A stretch of 62,154 bases of DNA from Adlercreutzia murintestinalis (GCF_943192905.1 NZ_CALPCC010000014.1:1-62154); one strand, 5' to 3'. Counted from the first letter of the stretch, positions 52,256 to 61,598 are shown. The notes: a model not told the origin generated them from the letters alone. Translations and numbers: made by a program.

Positions 52256-54511
52256 ATGGGTGTCAGCTTAGGCGTTGATCTCAGTGGGCTGGATGTCTGT
52301 TTCGGCGGCTTCTCGCCTACTCTGATGGGCGATATCATGCAGGCGCTTGATAAGGCTCAGGAATCCGAAGAGCGTTTGCGTCAGCGACGGCTCGTGCTCG
52401 AACGCACTGCAGCCATTGAGGCCGCGCGCGCCTCTGAGCCGCATGAGGTGGTAGATGCGCACGGGAACCGCTGGCGCTACGTGGTGCTTGATGGCATGGA
52501 AGTTCGCATCGAGGAATGCGAACCCGCCTGTGAGCATCTGACTATTCCCGCAGAACTTGATGGTTTGCCGGTGGTGGCGCTGGCGGATGATGCCTGCGCT
52601 CATGCGCCGCAGGTGCTGTCGGTGGAGGTCCCCGATTCGGTGCTCTCTCTTGGATACTGCGTGTTCCGCAACTGCTCGTCGCTGCGGCGCGCCGTGCTGC
52701 CGCGCGATGTGACCGAGTACGACTCGGATTGGTTCCGCAACTGCACTGCGCTGGAAGAATTGGAGTTACCCGGGCAGCTTGAGCGGCTGATGCCGAGCGT
52801 CTTCGACACGCCGAACCTGCACCGTCTGCGCATTGGCGCGAACATGCGCGATATCTATCCGGGCACCTTCGGCAGGGGGCATCTGTGCACCATCGAGGTT
52901 GATCCGGCGAACCCATTTTTGGAAACGGATGGCATCGCCGTGTACACGAAGGGCCGCGCGGGCCTGATGGCACTCGCGGTTCGGGTGGCGACGTATGAGG
53001 TGGCCCCGGAGTGCACCGCTTTGGGGCGGAAGGCCGCGAACGGCATGGAAGAGCTGGAGCGCATCACGCTTCCTGAGGGTGTGACGACCATTGGAGAGCA
53101 CGCCTTCGCGCACACGTCGCTGCGCTCTTTCACGGCTCCGACGCAGCTTGAATCCATTCGAGAGCGTGCGTTTTTCGATTGTGCGGTCCTGAGCGAAGTG
53201 CATCTCAACGCGGGGCTCACCAGCATCGGCGAGCATGCGTTCACGCGCACGGCCGTGAAGCAGCTGGCGCTGCCCTCGTCGATCGAGCGCGTGGGGCATC
53301 CCGTGGCGGCCGATGCGCCGCTTCGCTATGCGGGGGCCGATCGCACGCTGGTGATCGAGGAAGGCGGCAGCCTACGCATCGACGATCAGGGCGCGTTGCT
53401 GCGCTGCTGCGAGGACGGGCTGCATCTGGAGTGGATGATCGACCCGGCGGCGTGCGTGCTGCGCGTGCCCGACGGGGTGACGCACATTGACGCGCGGGCG
53501 CTGTTGAACCATCAGGGCATCGAAGTAGTGGAACTTGCCGAGAGCGTTGTTGAGATCGGGGAGGCCGCCTTCAAGGGTTGCCGCAACCTGCGCCGCGTGC
53601 AGCTAGGACGCGGCGTGCGGCGCATTGGCGCGGAGGCATTCCTGGATACCGAACTGGAAGCGCTCGTTTTGCCTGCCCAGCTTGAGCATATTGGAACCAT
53701 GGCGCTGGTCACGCACGGCGCGCATACCGGTCGGGCTGCCACCAGTCTGAAAGAGATCAGCATAGAGGGCGCCAACGAGCGGTTCTGCGTGGAAGGCGGC
53801 ATGCTGCTGGAGATCGAGGCGTCTGGGCAGCGCCGCGTGGTGCATTATCTGAATCGCGAACCTGCGGTGCGCATTCCGGCAGACGTGGCCTCGATGGCGC
53901 CGTATGCGTTCAGCGGTGCGCAGGCGTTGCGCAGCTTGTGCCTGAGCAGCGGCCTGGCAGACATTGGCATTCGCGCGCTCGCCGTGGACCGCTTGGTGGA
54001 AACGGTGCGCATCGAGATGGAAGAGCCGTTGGCGGGCCACGATGTGTTCGAGCTGCGCTTCCCCGCCACCGACCGCGGCCAACACCAGCAGTTCGTGGCC
54101 TTCACCACGCAGACCGCGGTCAGCGTGCAGGACCTGCTGGAACACTACGATAACGCCATCGCCAACGCGAGCAGCTTCGATGCCGTGTTGGGCGGCGTGG
54201 CGCTCGACTTGTACGATCAGGCGGTGCGCATTTTGGAGCGGCTGCGCGACCCGGTGTTCCTCACGGAGGTCAATCGCCAGATCCTTGAGCGCGTGCTGCG
54301 CCAGCACTTGGATGAGGTGTGCGTGGCCGTGGCGAAACGCGATGACCGTGCGGCGGTGGATGCGCTCGTGGAGCTGGGCTTCGTGCGCGCGGACAACATC
54401 GACGCCCTGATCGACCGGGTGGGCGCGGTGCAGGATGCCGCCATGACCGGCTATCTGCTGGAAGTGCGGCGGCGCGCCTTCGGGCATGCGGCGCTGGATT
54501 TCACGTTGTAG
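52256..54511 (+). CDS. Intracellular leucine-rich-repeat (BspA/LRR_5 type) protein
   Basis: 751 aa, no signal peptide or membrane helix. After a coiled N-terminus (AQESEERLRQRRLVLERTAAIEAARA, 35-60), residues about 75-620 hold a dozen LRR_5 units of the form LPEGVTTIGEHAF, LNAGLTSIGEHAF and LGRGVRRIGAEAF. The last 130 residues are helical (VQDLLEHYDNAIANASSFDAVL...). BspA-type LRRs are usually secreted, so a cytoplasmic form is unusual. First gene of a three-gene operon; the next starts 9 bases later. It may act as an adaptor that presents partners to the ATPase; this is inference. Confidence 0.8.
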   Translation: MGVSLGVDLSGLDVCFGGFSPTLMGDIMQALDKAQESEERLRQRRLVLERTAAIEAARASEPHEVVDAHGNRWRYVVLDGMEVRIEECEPACEHLTIPAELDGLPVVALADDACAHAPQVLSVEVPDSVLSLGYCVFRNCSSLRRAVLPRDVTEYDSDWFRNCTALEELELPGQLERLMPSVFDTPNLHRLRIGANMRDIYPGTFGRGHLCTIEVDPANPFLETDGIAVYTKGRAGLMALAVRVATYEVAPECTALGRKAANGMEELERITLPEGVTTIGEHAFAHTSLRSFTAPTQLESIRERAFFDCAVLSEVHLNAGLTSIGEHAFTRTAVKQLALPSSIERVGHPVAADAPLRYAGADRTLVIEEGGSLRIDDQGALLRCCEDGLHLEWMIDPAACVLRVPDGVTHIDARALLNHQGIEVVELAESVVEIGEAAFKGCRNLRRVQLGRGVRRIGAEAFLDTELEALVLPAQLEHIGTMALVTHGAHTGRAATSLKEISIEGANERFCVEGGMLLEIEASGQRRVVHYLNREPAVRIPADVASMAPYAFSGAQALRSLCLSSGLADIGIRALAVDRLVETVRIEMEEPLAGHDVFELRFPATDRGQHQQFVAFTTQTAVSVQDLLEHYDNAIANASSFDAVLGGVALDLYDQAVRILERLRDPVFLTEVNRQILERVLRQHLDEVCVAVAKRDDRAAVDALVELGFVRADNIDALIDRVGAVQDAAMTGYLLEVRRRAFGHAALDFTL

Positions 54512-54520
54512 GAGGAAGCC

Positions 54521-56170
54521 ATGGCCGAGGTGATGGATGAAAAGCTGCGGCGTCGCCTTGAAGAGGATGCGCTGGCCGTTGATGTGATCGAGGAATGCCG
54601 GGTGCAGCTGATGCTCAAGTTCCGCTTCCTTGATCTGGCGCTGTGGCGCATGGATCTGGAGCCGGTGCGCGCGGGTGCTGCGTACCCGTTGGCCACCAAC
54701 GGGCGCATCGTGGCCATGGATCCGCCGCGGGTGATGGCGCGTTTTCGCGAATCGATGGATGAGGCGGTGCGCGATTATCTGCATCTGGTGCTGCACTGCA
54801 TCTTTCGGCATCCGTATGCGCGCGATCGCAGGGACCGCGAGGCATGGAGCCTGACCTGCGATGTCATCGTTGAGAGCGTGGCGATGGATCTGTGCGCGGG
54901 GCGATTCGCCAGCGCCGATGATGCCGCTCGCCGCGAAGCGCTGGACACCATACGCTTGCATGCGGGCACGCTGCTGCCGGGCAAGGTGTATGGGTTCTTG
55001 CACGGCCTGGTGGAAACGCCGGATGGTCAGCAGTATCGCGGCATGGGCCGCAGCGTGCTGAACGAGTGGCATGCGCTGTTCGAGCGTGACGAGCATGCGG
55101 CGTGGCCTGCCATGGTGGACGGCAGCGACCAAGGCGACGAGGGGCTTCCCGAGGGATACGCGCCGGAAGAATCTGCGGAGGGCGGGGCGGAAGGCCAAGC
55201 GTCTCCGGCGCGCGACGAGGTGCTCGATGCGCAGCAGTTGCCCGAGAGCATGCGCGAGCAGATGGAGCGTGAAAACGACGCCGACGAGGGCACGGGCACC
55301 GAAGGTGGCGGCGAAGACGATGCGCAGACGGCGCAGGGCGACGATGCGCACCATGAGCAGCACGGCGCCGACCCGCTGGGCCGCTTCCATGACAACGACG
55401 AGCACGCCACCGAGTCCTCCGATGATCAGCATGCCGCCGACGAGCGCGACTGGGAGGACATTGGCAAGCAGATCGAGATGAACCTGAGCACGTTCAGCCG
55501 CGAATGGGGCGAGGAATCCACCGCGCTCATGCAGAACCTAGCGCTGGCCAACCGTCCGCGCTACGATTACGGCGATTTCCTGCGGCAGTTCATGGTGCGC
55601 AGCGAGCAGATGCTGGTCAACCTGGACGAGTTCGACTACGTGTACTACACCTACGGGATGGAGCTCTATGGCAATATGCCGCTGGTAGAGCCGCTCGAAT
55701 ACAAGGAGACCGAGCGCGTGCGCGATCTGGTGATCGCCATCGACACCTCGGAGTCGGTCAGCGGGGCGCTGGTGCGGCGCTTCGTGGAACGCACTTTCGA
55801 CATCTTGAAGAGCACGCAGGATTTCGCGCGCGACGTGAACATCCACGTGGTGCAGTGCGACTCGCGCTTGCAGCACGACCTGGTCATTCGCGATCTGGCG
55901 GATGTGGACGCCCTGATGGACGGATTCACCGTGCGCGGGTTCGGCGGCACCGATTTCCGCCCCGTGTTCGACTATGTGCGCGGCATGCGGGAGGACGGCA
56001 AGCTGCCCGACTTGCGCGGGCTCATCTATTTCACGGATGGTATGGGCACCTTTCCCGAGGCTGCCCCCGATTTCGACGCCGCTTTCGTGTTCGTGGAAGA
56101 CGAGGCGCGCGAGACGCCCCCGGTGCCCCCGTGGGCTATCAAACTGACGGTCGCAGAGGAGGACCTATGA
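54521..56170 (+). CDS. VWA-like / DUF2201 putative metallopeptidase-domain protein
   Basis: 549 aa. The N-terminal half has the DUF2201 metallopeptidase-like pattern: YLHLVLHCIFRHPY (about 86-99), an HxxxH-like helix. A long acidic linker rich in Asp, Glu, Gly and His (about 200-310) follows. The C-terminal half is a VWA-like domain with an intact MIDAS: IDTSESVSG (DxSxS, about 407), GGTDFRPVF and YFTDGMG. Such proteins pair with MoxR ATPases. Its stop overlaps the ATG of the ATPase gene (ATGA), so subunits are made in a fixed ratio. GGAGGAAGCC precedes the start. Confidence 0.85.
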   Translation: MAEVMDEKLRRRLEEDALAVDVIEECRVQLMLKFRFLDLALWRMDLEPVRAGAAYPLATNGRIVAMDPPRVMARFRESMDEAVRDYLHLVLHCIFRHPYARDRRDREAWSLTCDVIVESVAMDLCAGRFASADDAARREALDTIRLHAGTLLPGKVYGFLHGLVETPDGQQYRGMGRSVLNEWHALFERDEHAAWPAMVDGSDQGDEGLPEGYAPEESAEGGAEGQASPARDEVLDAQQLPESMREQMERENDADEGTGTEGGGEDDAQTAQGDDAHHEQHGADPLGRFHDNDEHATESSDDQHAADERDWEDIGKQIEMNLSTFSREWGEESTALMQNLALANRPRYDYGDFLRQFMVRSEQMLVNLDEFDYVYYTYGMELYGNMPLVEPLEYKETERVRDLVIAIDTSESVSGALVRRFVERTFDILKSTQDFARDVNIHVVQCDSRLQHDLVIRDLADVDALMDGFTVRGFGGTDFRPVFDYVRGMREDGKLPDLRGLIYFTDGMGTFPEAAPDFDAAFVFVEDEARETPPVPPWAIKLTVAEEDL

Positions 56171-58485
56171 ACATCAACCAGGCGAAACAGCAGGTCAAAG
56201 ACACGGTGGAGGCGTACCTGCAACGCGACGAAGCGGGCGTGTTCGCCATCGCACCCGTGCATCAGCGCCCGGTGTTCTTGTTGGGGGCGCCCGGCATTGG
56301 CAAGACGGCCATCATGGAACAGGTGGCGCGTGAGCTCAACATTGGGCTGGTGTCGTATTCCATGACGCATCACACGCGTCAGAGCGCGCTGGGCCTGCCA
56401 CGCATCGAGCATCGCGAATTCGACGGCGTGGCCTTCGATGCGTCCGAGTACACCATGAGCGAGATCGTGGCTGCGGTCTATGACTACATGGAGCGCACCG
56501 GGCTGCGCCAGGGCATCCTGTTCCTGGACGAGATCAACTGCGTGTCCGAGACGCTGTACCCCAGCATGCTGCAGTTCTTGCAGTTCAAGACGTTCGGCAA
56601 GCACAAGGTGCCAGCGGGCTGGGTGGTGGTGTGCGCGGGCAATCCGCCCGAGTACAACCGCAGCGTGCACGAGTTCGACATCGTGACGCTTGACCGCCTG
56701 CGCGAGATAGACGTGCAGCCTGACTACGCCGCATGGCGCGCGTATGCGCTGGCAGCGGGGCTGCATCCGGCCGTCACCACGTTTTTGGAGGCGAAGAAGG
56801 ACTGCTTCTACAAGGTGGAGAGCAAGCCCGGCGGTGGCAAGGCGTTCGTCACGGCGCGCGGCTGGGAGGATCTGGCGGAGGTGATCGCGCTGTACGAGCG
56901 GCTGGGCAAGCCGGTGGACCGCGCGCTGTTCGGGCAGTTTCTGCGCGACGACGAGATATGCGACCAGTTCAGCGTGTATTACACGCTGTTCCAGAAGTAT
57001 CGTTCGGATTATCAGGTGGATACCATTTTGGCGGGACATGCCAGCGACGCCATTTGCCAGCGGGCGCGCGATGCGGCCTTCGACGAGCGCGTGGCGCTGC
57101 TGGGGCTGCTGCTGGACGCGCTGGGCACCGCGTGCGCCGAGGTGCTCCAGACCGAAGAGGTGTGCATGCGCCTGCGTGATGTGCTGCGCGAGGCGAAGCC
57201 CGAGCTTCTGGCGGGCGCCGCGGCCGAGGTGGCGGTAGGGCAGCGCGCGGCCCAACTCGAGGCCGATCTGGCGCGCCGCGAAGAGGCCGGTACCGCATCT
57301 GCCGCGCAGGTGCGCAGCGATCGACTGGCCTTGGGGCTGTTGAAGGCGTTCTTGGCGGAGTGCGTGCTGCGGAAAACGCCGGAGGGCGAGTCAGCGTTCT
57401 CCACCATACAGCAGGCGTACGGGGCAGAGGTAGCGAAGGTGCAACCGGCGGTGGATGCGGCGAGCGCGCAGATGGACCACGTGTTCGCGTTCGTGGACGC
57501 GTGTATGGGCGACCGCGAGATGCTGGTGCTGCTGGCCGAGATGACCACGCGTCAGGCCACCACGCGCTTCATCTCCCACTATGGCAATGACGCGTATTAC
57601 CGCTTCAATGACAGCTTGCAGGTGGATGCGGCGCGCGCCGATCTGGCGAAGCGGGCCGCTCAGCTGGCCGACCTTGATGGTGCGGAAGATATGAACGTGG
57701 AAGGCGCGCATGCGGAGAGCACGCGCGCGAAGGCTGCAAGCGTGAAAAAGGTAGATGCGAACGGTGCGCAGACTGCCCCGTCAGGCGACCTTGCCGCCGC
57801 GCTGGCATCCCATTATGCGACCAAGGAATTCGAGTACGGTTTTGCGTCCGTCTGCAAGATGCTGCTGCCCGCTAGCCAGCTGAAAGGCAAGCATGTGTTG
57901 GATGTTGGCAGCCGCCGCGGGCGCGGGGTGTACAAGATCAGCAGCATGGTGGGCAACGACGGCCACGCCATTGGCATCGATTGGAGCCCCTCGTATGTGC
58001 AGGAATCCATCGACGGCATGAACCGCGCATGGCACGACAGTGGCTTGGCGGGTAACAATATGGAGTTCCACCTGGCTTACCCCGAGGACCTCATCGCCGC
58101 GGGCATCGGCACGGGCACGCTTGACGCGGTGTACGTGAACAACGTGATGACGCTGTTCTACGACCAAGAACGCGCGCTGGCCGAGTTCGGGCGTGTGCTG
58201 CGCCCGGGCGGTCTGCTCATTATGGAAACGGTGTTCGCCGACCGCGCGCGTAGTGAGGCGGTGCTGGAAGCGGCGCGCGAACTGGGCAACAGCATTCAGG
58301 CGGCCCGCACCGAAGCGGAGAATCTGGCGTGGCTGGAGGCGGCCGGGTTCGATGCGCCCAGTGTGGAGGACGAGTACGAGGTGGCAGCTGATCTGGGATA
58401 CAAGGCGGGGCAAACCGTAGAAACCGTGCCGGGTGACGAGGACGTGTGCTACAAAGCGGTCAGTTTGTACGTGCGCAAGAAATAG
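56167..58485 (+). CDS. MoxR-type AAA+ ATPase fused to a SAM-dependent methyltransferase
   Basis: 772 aa. Residues 1-300 are a MoxR AAA+ module: Walker A GAPGIGKTA (about 41), Walker B ILFLDEINC (about 117) and sensor-1 VVCAGNPPEYN (about 156). A helical region with coiled potential follows to about 510. Residues about 550-770 form a class I methyltransferase: KGKHVLDVGSRRGRGVYKISSMVG (SAM loop, about 572), GIDWS, LDAVYVNNVMTLFYDQERALAEFGRVLRPGGLLIMETVF. The two parts are joined by a Lys/Ala linker; I see no frameshift. MoxR proteins are normally single-domain, so this fusion is notable. The start at 56167 follows GAGGAGG and overlaps the previous stop. Confidence 0.85.
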   Translation: MNINQAKQQVKDTVEAYLQRDEAGVFAIAPVHQRPVFLLGAPGIGKTAIMEQVARELNIGLVSYSMTHHTRQSALGLPRIEHREFDGVAFDASEYTMSEIVAAVYDYMERTGLRQGILFLDEINCVSETLYPSMLQFLQFKTFGKHKVPAGWVVVCAGNPPEYNRSVHEFDIVTLDRLREIDVQPDYAAWRAYALAAGLHPAVTTFLEAKKDCFYKVESKPGGGKAFVTARGWEDLAEVIALYERLGKPVDRALFGQFLRDDEICDQFSVYYTLFQKYRSDYQVDTILAGHASDAICQRARDAAFDERVALLGLLLDALGTACAEVLQTEEVCMRLRDVLREAKPELLAGAAAEVAVGQRAAQLEADLARREEAGTASAAQVRSDRLALGLLKAFLAECVLRKTPEGESAFSTIQQAYGAEVAKVQPAVDAASAQMDHVFAFVDACMGDREMLVLLAEMTTRQATTRFISHYGNDAYYRFNDSLQVDAARADLAKRAAQLADLDGAEDMNVEGAHAESTRAKAASVKKVDANGAQTAPSGDLAAALASHYATKEFEYGFASVCKMLLPASQLKGKHVLDVGSRRGRGVYKISSMVGNDGHAIGIDWSPSYVQESIDGMNRAWHDSGLAGNNMEFHLAYPEDLIAAGIGTGTLDAVYVNNVMTLFYDQERALAEFGRVLRPGGLLIMETVFADRARSEAVLEAARELGNSIQAARTEAENLAWLEAAGFDAPSVEDEYEVAADLGYKAGQTVETVPGDEDVCYKAVSLYVRKK

Positions 58486-58537
58486 GGAAGCGAGCCTCCC
58501 TCCGCTTCGATACTTTTTTATATACGAATACCATACA

Positions 58538-58555
58538 GTATTCATATATGAATAC
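58538..58555. promoter_or_regulatory. Toxin-antitoxin operator, palindrome 1
   Basis: Perfect 18-bp palindrome GTATTCATATATGAATAC, with an additional upstream GAATAC half-site at 58526. The AT-rich patch contrasts with the surrounding GC-rich DNA. Confidence 0.7.
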
Positions 58556-58560
58556 CATGT

Positions 58561-58587
58561 GTGATACTGTGCATAAAACAGTATCAC
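58561..58587. promoter_or_regulatory. Toxin-antitoxin operator, palindrome 2
   Basis: GTGATACTGT-N7-ACAGTATCAC, a perfect 10-bp inverted repeat ending 25 bases before the antitoxin start. Two palindromes in tandem fit cooperative autorepression by a Phd/YefM antitoxin. Confidence 0.75.
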
Positions 58588-58612
58588 AAAAGCCATCAAG
58601 AAGGAGGGCGCC

Positions 58613-58918
58613 ATGACACCAGCATTGATGGAGCTGCCGGTCATTCGGCCCATAACCGACCTGCGCACCAATCTGAACGATGTTTGCGCACAGGCCACGG
58701 AAACGCAGGAGCCCGTTGTGCTCACCAAGAATGGGGTGGCTTCGTATGTTCTGATGGACAGCAATGCCTACGATGCGGCTGCCCAACGCAATCGTGTCTA
58801 CCTTGCTTTGAAAGAAGCCGAGATCGAAGAAAAGTACCATCCTGAGCCCATTTCAGGGGAAGAGGTCCGTGCTCGCATGGATGAACTGTTCCGGTTAATA
58901 GGAATCGAATATGCTTGA
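58613..58918 (+). CDS. Phd/YefM-family antitoxin
   Basis: 101 aa. The N-terminus IRPITDLRTNLNDVCAQATETQEPVVLTKNGVASYVLMDSNAYD is the Phd/YefM DNA-binding fold. The C-terminal half is charged and helical, suited to wrapping the toxin. GAAGGAGGG precedes the ATG. The stop overlaps the toxin start by 8 bases. Likely represses its own operon through the two palindromes upstream. Confidence 0.88.
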   Translation: MTPALMELPVIRPITDLRTNLNDVCAQATETQEPVVLTKNGVASYVLMDSNAYDAAAQRNRVYLALKEAEIEEKYHPEPISGEEVRARMDELFRLIGIEYA

Positions 58919-59225
58919 AGATACGTGGCGGCCTAGAGCTGAACTGGACCTGCAATCCATCGTTATCTTCTTAGGAGTAGAGTGCTGGAACAAAAAGGCC
59001 GCCATCGACGCAAGGAAGAAACTTGATGCTGCCATCGAATTGCTCCGAGAGTTTCCTGATATGGGCGGCAGGATCAGGCTGGATAGCATAGAGCGCGAAT
59101 ATCGCACGATGCCCGTGGATCCCTATATCATCTATTACACGTATGCTGACCAGATCATTACGGTGCATCGCATCCTGCATCAGCGGCAAGACATGTGCAC
59201 TTATGCGCTCGTTGATCTGGATTAG
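58911..59225 (+). CDS. RelE/ParE-family toxin
   Basis: 104 aa. The pattern WRPRAELDLQSIVIFLGVECWNKKAAIDARKKLDAAIELLREFPDMGGRI...YRTMPVDPYIIYYTYADQIITVHRILHQRQD is the RelE/ParE fold, with the closing RILHQRQD strand typical of the superfamily. It may be an mRNA endonuclease or a gyrase inhibitor; the sequence alone does not decide. Translationally coupled to the antitoxin. Confidence 0.88.
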   Translation: MLEDTWRPRAELDLQSIVIFLGVECWNKKAAIDARKKLDAAIELLREFPDMGGRIRLDSIEREYRTMPVDPYIIYYTYADQIITVHRILHQRQDMCTYALVDLD

Positions 59226-59371
59226 CCGCTCACCGCGTCGCACCAGAGCATTTTGTTCGCGTTGGAGCAATCCTTCGTGCAGCACGCCCTGCACGGCCGT
59301 TTCATCCCTTCCGCAAGGCGCAGGGTATGAGATACTACGCATAGCAATAATCCGCACGATAGGAGCAGGCT

Positions 59372-60676
59372 TTGCAGGTCAAGGATATCGCTCGCGAGGA
59401 CGACGGCGAGCAGCAAGAGATCGTCTTGACGGTGGTCGCCTCGCCTGAAGAGGTGAAGGCCGCCACAGACGAATTCTTCAAGCAGGTGGGGCAGCGCGAG
59501 ATCCCAGGGTTTCGCAAGGGAAAGGCCCCGCGCACGGTGTTGGAGCAGCAGGTGGGGGGTCATGCGAACGCCATGGGCGGCGTGGCCGAGGTGCTCATCA
59601 ACCAGAACGCCTTCGAGGCGATTGATGGCGCCGATGTCATCTTCCTCGATGAACCGCAGTTCAACGTAGCAGACATGCCCGAAGAGGGTGCGCCGTTCAC
59701 GTTCACGGTGTCGGGGCCGGTGGCGCCTAAGATGGAACTGACCAGCTACGACCCGGTCTCCATTGAGATGCCGCCGTCCGAGCCCACCGAAGCCGAGGTG
59801 GGCAGTCAGATACAAGAGCTGCGTGAGCATTACCACACGTATCGCGATATTGAAGATGCTGACCACGCCGCGGCCGATGGCGACTACGCCATGCTGACCA
59901 TGACCATCGTGGACGCTGATGGCAAGGTGGTTCCGGGGCTGCGCAACACCAGTCGCCTGATCGGTCTTGGCGCGGGCACCATGCCAGCGGCCTTCGACGA
60001 GCACATCATCGGCTCGAAAGCGGGCGACACGCTTGAGTTCGACTTTGAAGCGGTGGACGACGAGGGCAACGCTCCTTTGGGCGAGGGCAAGCTGCACGCC
60101 ATCGTGGAGGTGAAGAGCTTCCGCGAATACGTGCTGCCCGCACTGGATGACGCATTCGCCGAGAAGGTGGGCGCGAAAGACGTGGAGGACATGCGCAACC
60201 AGTTGAGGCAGGCCATCCACATGCAGAAGACCCAAGAGCTGCCCACGCTTAAAGTGGACCGTGCTATTGAGGCGGCCCTTGAGCGGCTCGATGGCGAGGT
60301 GCCTGCGTACTTCTCTGACTTCCTGCGACAAGATGTGGGGCGCGAGTTCATGCAGAACTTGCAGGATCAGGGCACGAACCTGCAACAGTGGATGCTCCAG
60401 AACTCCGTTGATGGCGATGCCATGAAAGAGGATATCGAGCGCGAGGCGCAGCGCCGTGCTGCTATCGACTGCATGCTGGAAGCCGTGTTCGCGCACAATG
60501 GCTGGACGGTGACCGACGAGGATATTGACGCACTGTTCGAGGGCGAGAAAGACCCGCAGGCTACCCGCGCCTCATGGGAGAAAGCGCATCGCATGGCGGA
60601 CGTGCGCAAGATGGCGCGGCGTTCAAAGGCGGCGGAATGGCTGGCCGACACGGCCACAGTGACCATTGTGGAATAA
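59372..60676 (+). CDS. tig: Trigger factor
   Basis: 434-aa ribosome-associated chaperone. The ribosome-docking signature IPGFRKGKAPRTVLEQQ is near residues 44-60. The central PPIase domain (about 155-240) and a long helical C-terminal arm (about 250-430) follow. It starts at TTG 59372, preceded by ATAGGAGCAG; no ATG or GTG fits better. An FKBP-type isomerase gene follows after 33 bases, so folding helpers are grouped. The extreme C-terminus is Ala/Thr-rich and shorter than in enteric bacteria. Confidence 0.88.
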   Translation: MQVKDIAREDDGEQQEIVLTVVASPEEVKAATDEFFKQVGQREIPGFRKGKAPRTVLEQQVGGHANAMGGVAEVLINQNAFEAIDGADVIFLDEPQFNVADMPEEGAPFTFTVSGPVAPKMELTSYDPVSIEMPPSEPTEAEVGSQIQELREHYHTYRDIEDADHAAADGDYAMLTMTIVDADGKVVPGLRNTSRLIGLGAGTMPAAFDEHIIGSKAGDTLEFDFEAVDDEGNAPLGEGKLHAIVEVKSFREYVLPALDDAFAEKVGAKDVEDMRNQLRQAIHMQKTQELPTLKVDRAIEAALERLDGEVPAYFSDFLRQDVGREFMQNLQDQGTNLQQWMLQNSVDGDAMKEDIEREAQRRAAIDCMLEAVFAHNGWTVTDEDIDALFEGEKDPQATRASWEKAHRMADVRKMARRSKAAEWLADTATVTIVE

Positions 60677-60709
60677 CGCACGAACGAGCGAAGGATCGGA
60701 GAGGGAAAC

Positions 60710-61231
60710 ATGGAGATCGGTTCAACGGTAACACTGACGTACACGGGCAAGACCGACGATGGCGAGATATTCGGCTACGCTGATGCCGACAAGCCCATGA
60801 AGTTTCAAACGGGCATGGATATGGCCATCGACGGTTTCGAGCGCGAGATCTTGGCCATGGAGGGCAAGCCTGGCGAGAAGAAGACGTTCACGGTCGATCA
60901 GTACGAAGCGTACGGAGAATACCTGGACGATTTCGTGCAGCACGTACCCATGGAGCAGGTGCCGAAGGGCAACGTGAAGGTGGGCCAGCGCATTTGGATG
61001 TCGTCCAGCGAAGACGGCACGCCCATGCCGGTCACTGTGAAAGCGGTGGAAGACGGCATCGTCATGTTCGATATGAACCATCCGTTGGCCGGGCGCGACC
61101 TGACCTTCGAGGTGGAGTTGCTGGAAGTGGAGGAACCGCCCGAAGACTTCGTCAGCGCGAAGGAGAAGGCCGAGCACATGAAGCAGCAGAGCAAGCTGCT
61201 GGGCGGCATGCAGGGTAACGACTACCGCTAG
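60710..61231 (+). CDS. FKBP-type peptidyl-prolyl isomerase, SlyD-like
   Basis: 173 aa. VTLTYTGKTDDGEIFGYADADKP then QTGMDMAIDGFEREILAMEGKPGEKKTFTV is the FKBP domain split by an insert-in-flap domain (about 68-125), with the SlyD hallmark MNHPLAGRDLTFEVELLEV near 122-140. The His-rich metal tail of E. coli SlyD is absent. Probably co-transcribed with trigger factor. Strong terminator downstream. Confidence 0.9.
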   Translation: MEIGSTVTLTYTGKTDDGEIFGYADADKPMKFQTGMDMAIDGFEREILAMEGKPGEKKTFTVDQYEAYGEYLDDFVQHVPMEQVPKGNVKVGQRIWMSSSEDGTPMPVTVKAVEDGIVMFDMNHPLAGRDLTFEVELLEVEEPPEDFVSAKEKAEHMKQQSKLLGGMQGNDYR

Positions 61232-61262
61232 GAATAGTACCTGATCATATGAGATCGCGTGG

Positions 61263-61294
61263 GCCGGGCATCCCTTTCTGGGGCCCGGCTTTTT
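61263..61294 (+). terminator. Terminator of the tig operon
   Basis: GCCGGGC and GCCCGGC arms with a 13-base loop, followed by TTTTT. Confidence 0.9.
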
Positions 61295-61443
61295 GGTAGG
61301 TTGGTTGTCGAACGAAGCGTAGGTGGATCTGCACATCGTTTGGCAATCAACCCATCATCGGCCCGCTTCTGAACGGGTAAAACAGAACATACGTTCCATT
61401 TTGTTACCAGTTTGTTGAAAATGTGAAGTCTGCTTCGTGCCCC

Positions 61444-61473
61444 TTGCAGTTGGCGGAAGGAGCAATGTATAAC
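61444..61473 (+). promoter_or_regulatory. Promoter of the surface-protein gene
   Basis: TTGCAG, an 18-bp spacer, and TATAAC. It would give a leader of about 120 nt containing a small CCTTCG/CGAAGG hairpin (61482-61501). The remainder of 61232-61598 shows only this and the preceding terminator. Confidence 0.5.
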
Positions 61474-61598
61474 ATGAACTGCCTTCGGGTTCGCTCGAAG
61501 GAAGGTGTATCGGGTAGTAAGACACAAGCGCTCGTCCATGAGGGAAGACCAGCATCGGGAATCGCCGGTCCATGGGCAGACGCGAAAAGGGACAGAAC

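Noticed and set aside
61380-61598. Riboswitch in the leader of the surface-protein gene
   Set aside because: Only a small hairpin is visible; I could not match the conserved cores of c-di-GMP or other known riboswitches.
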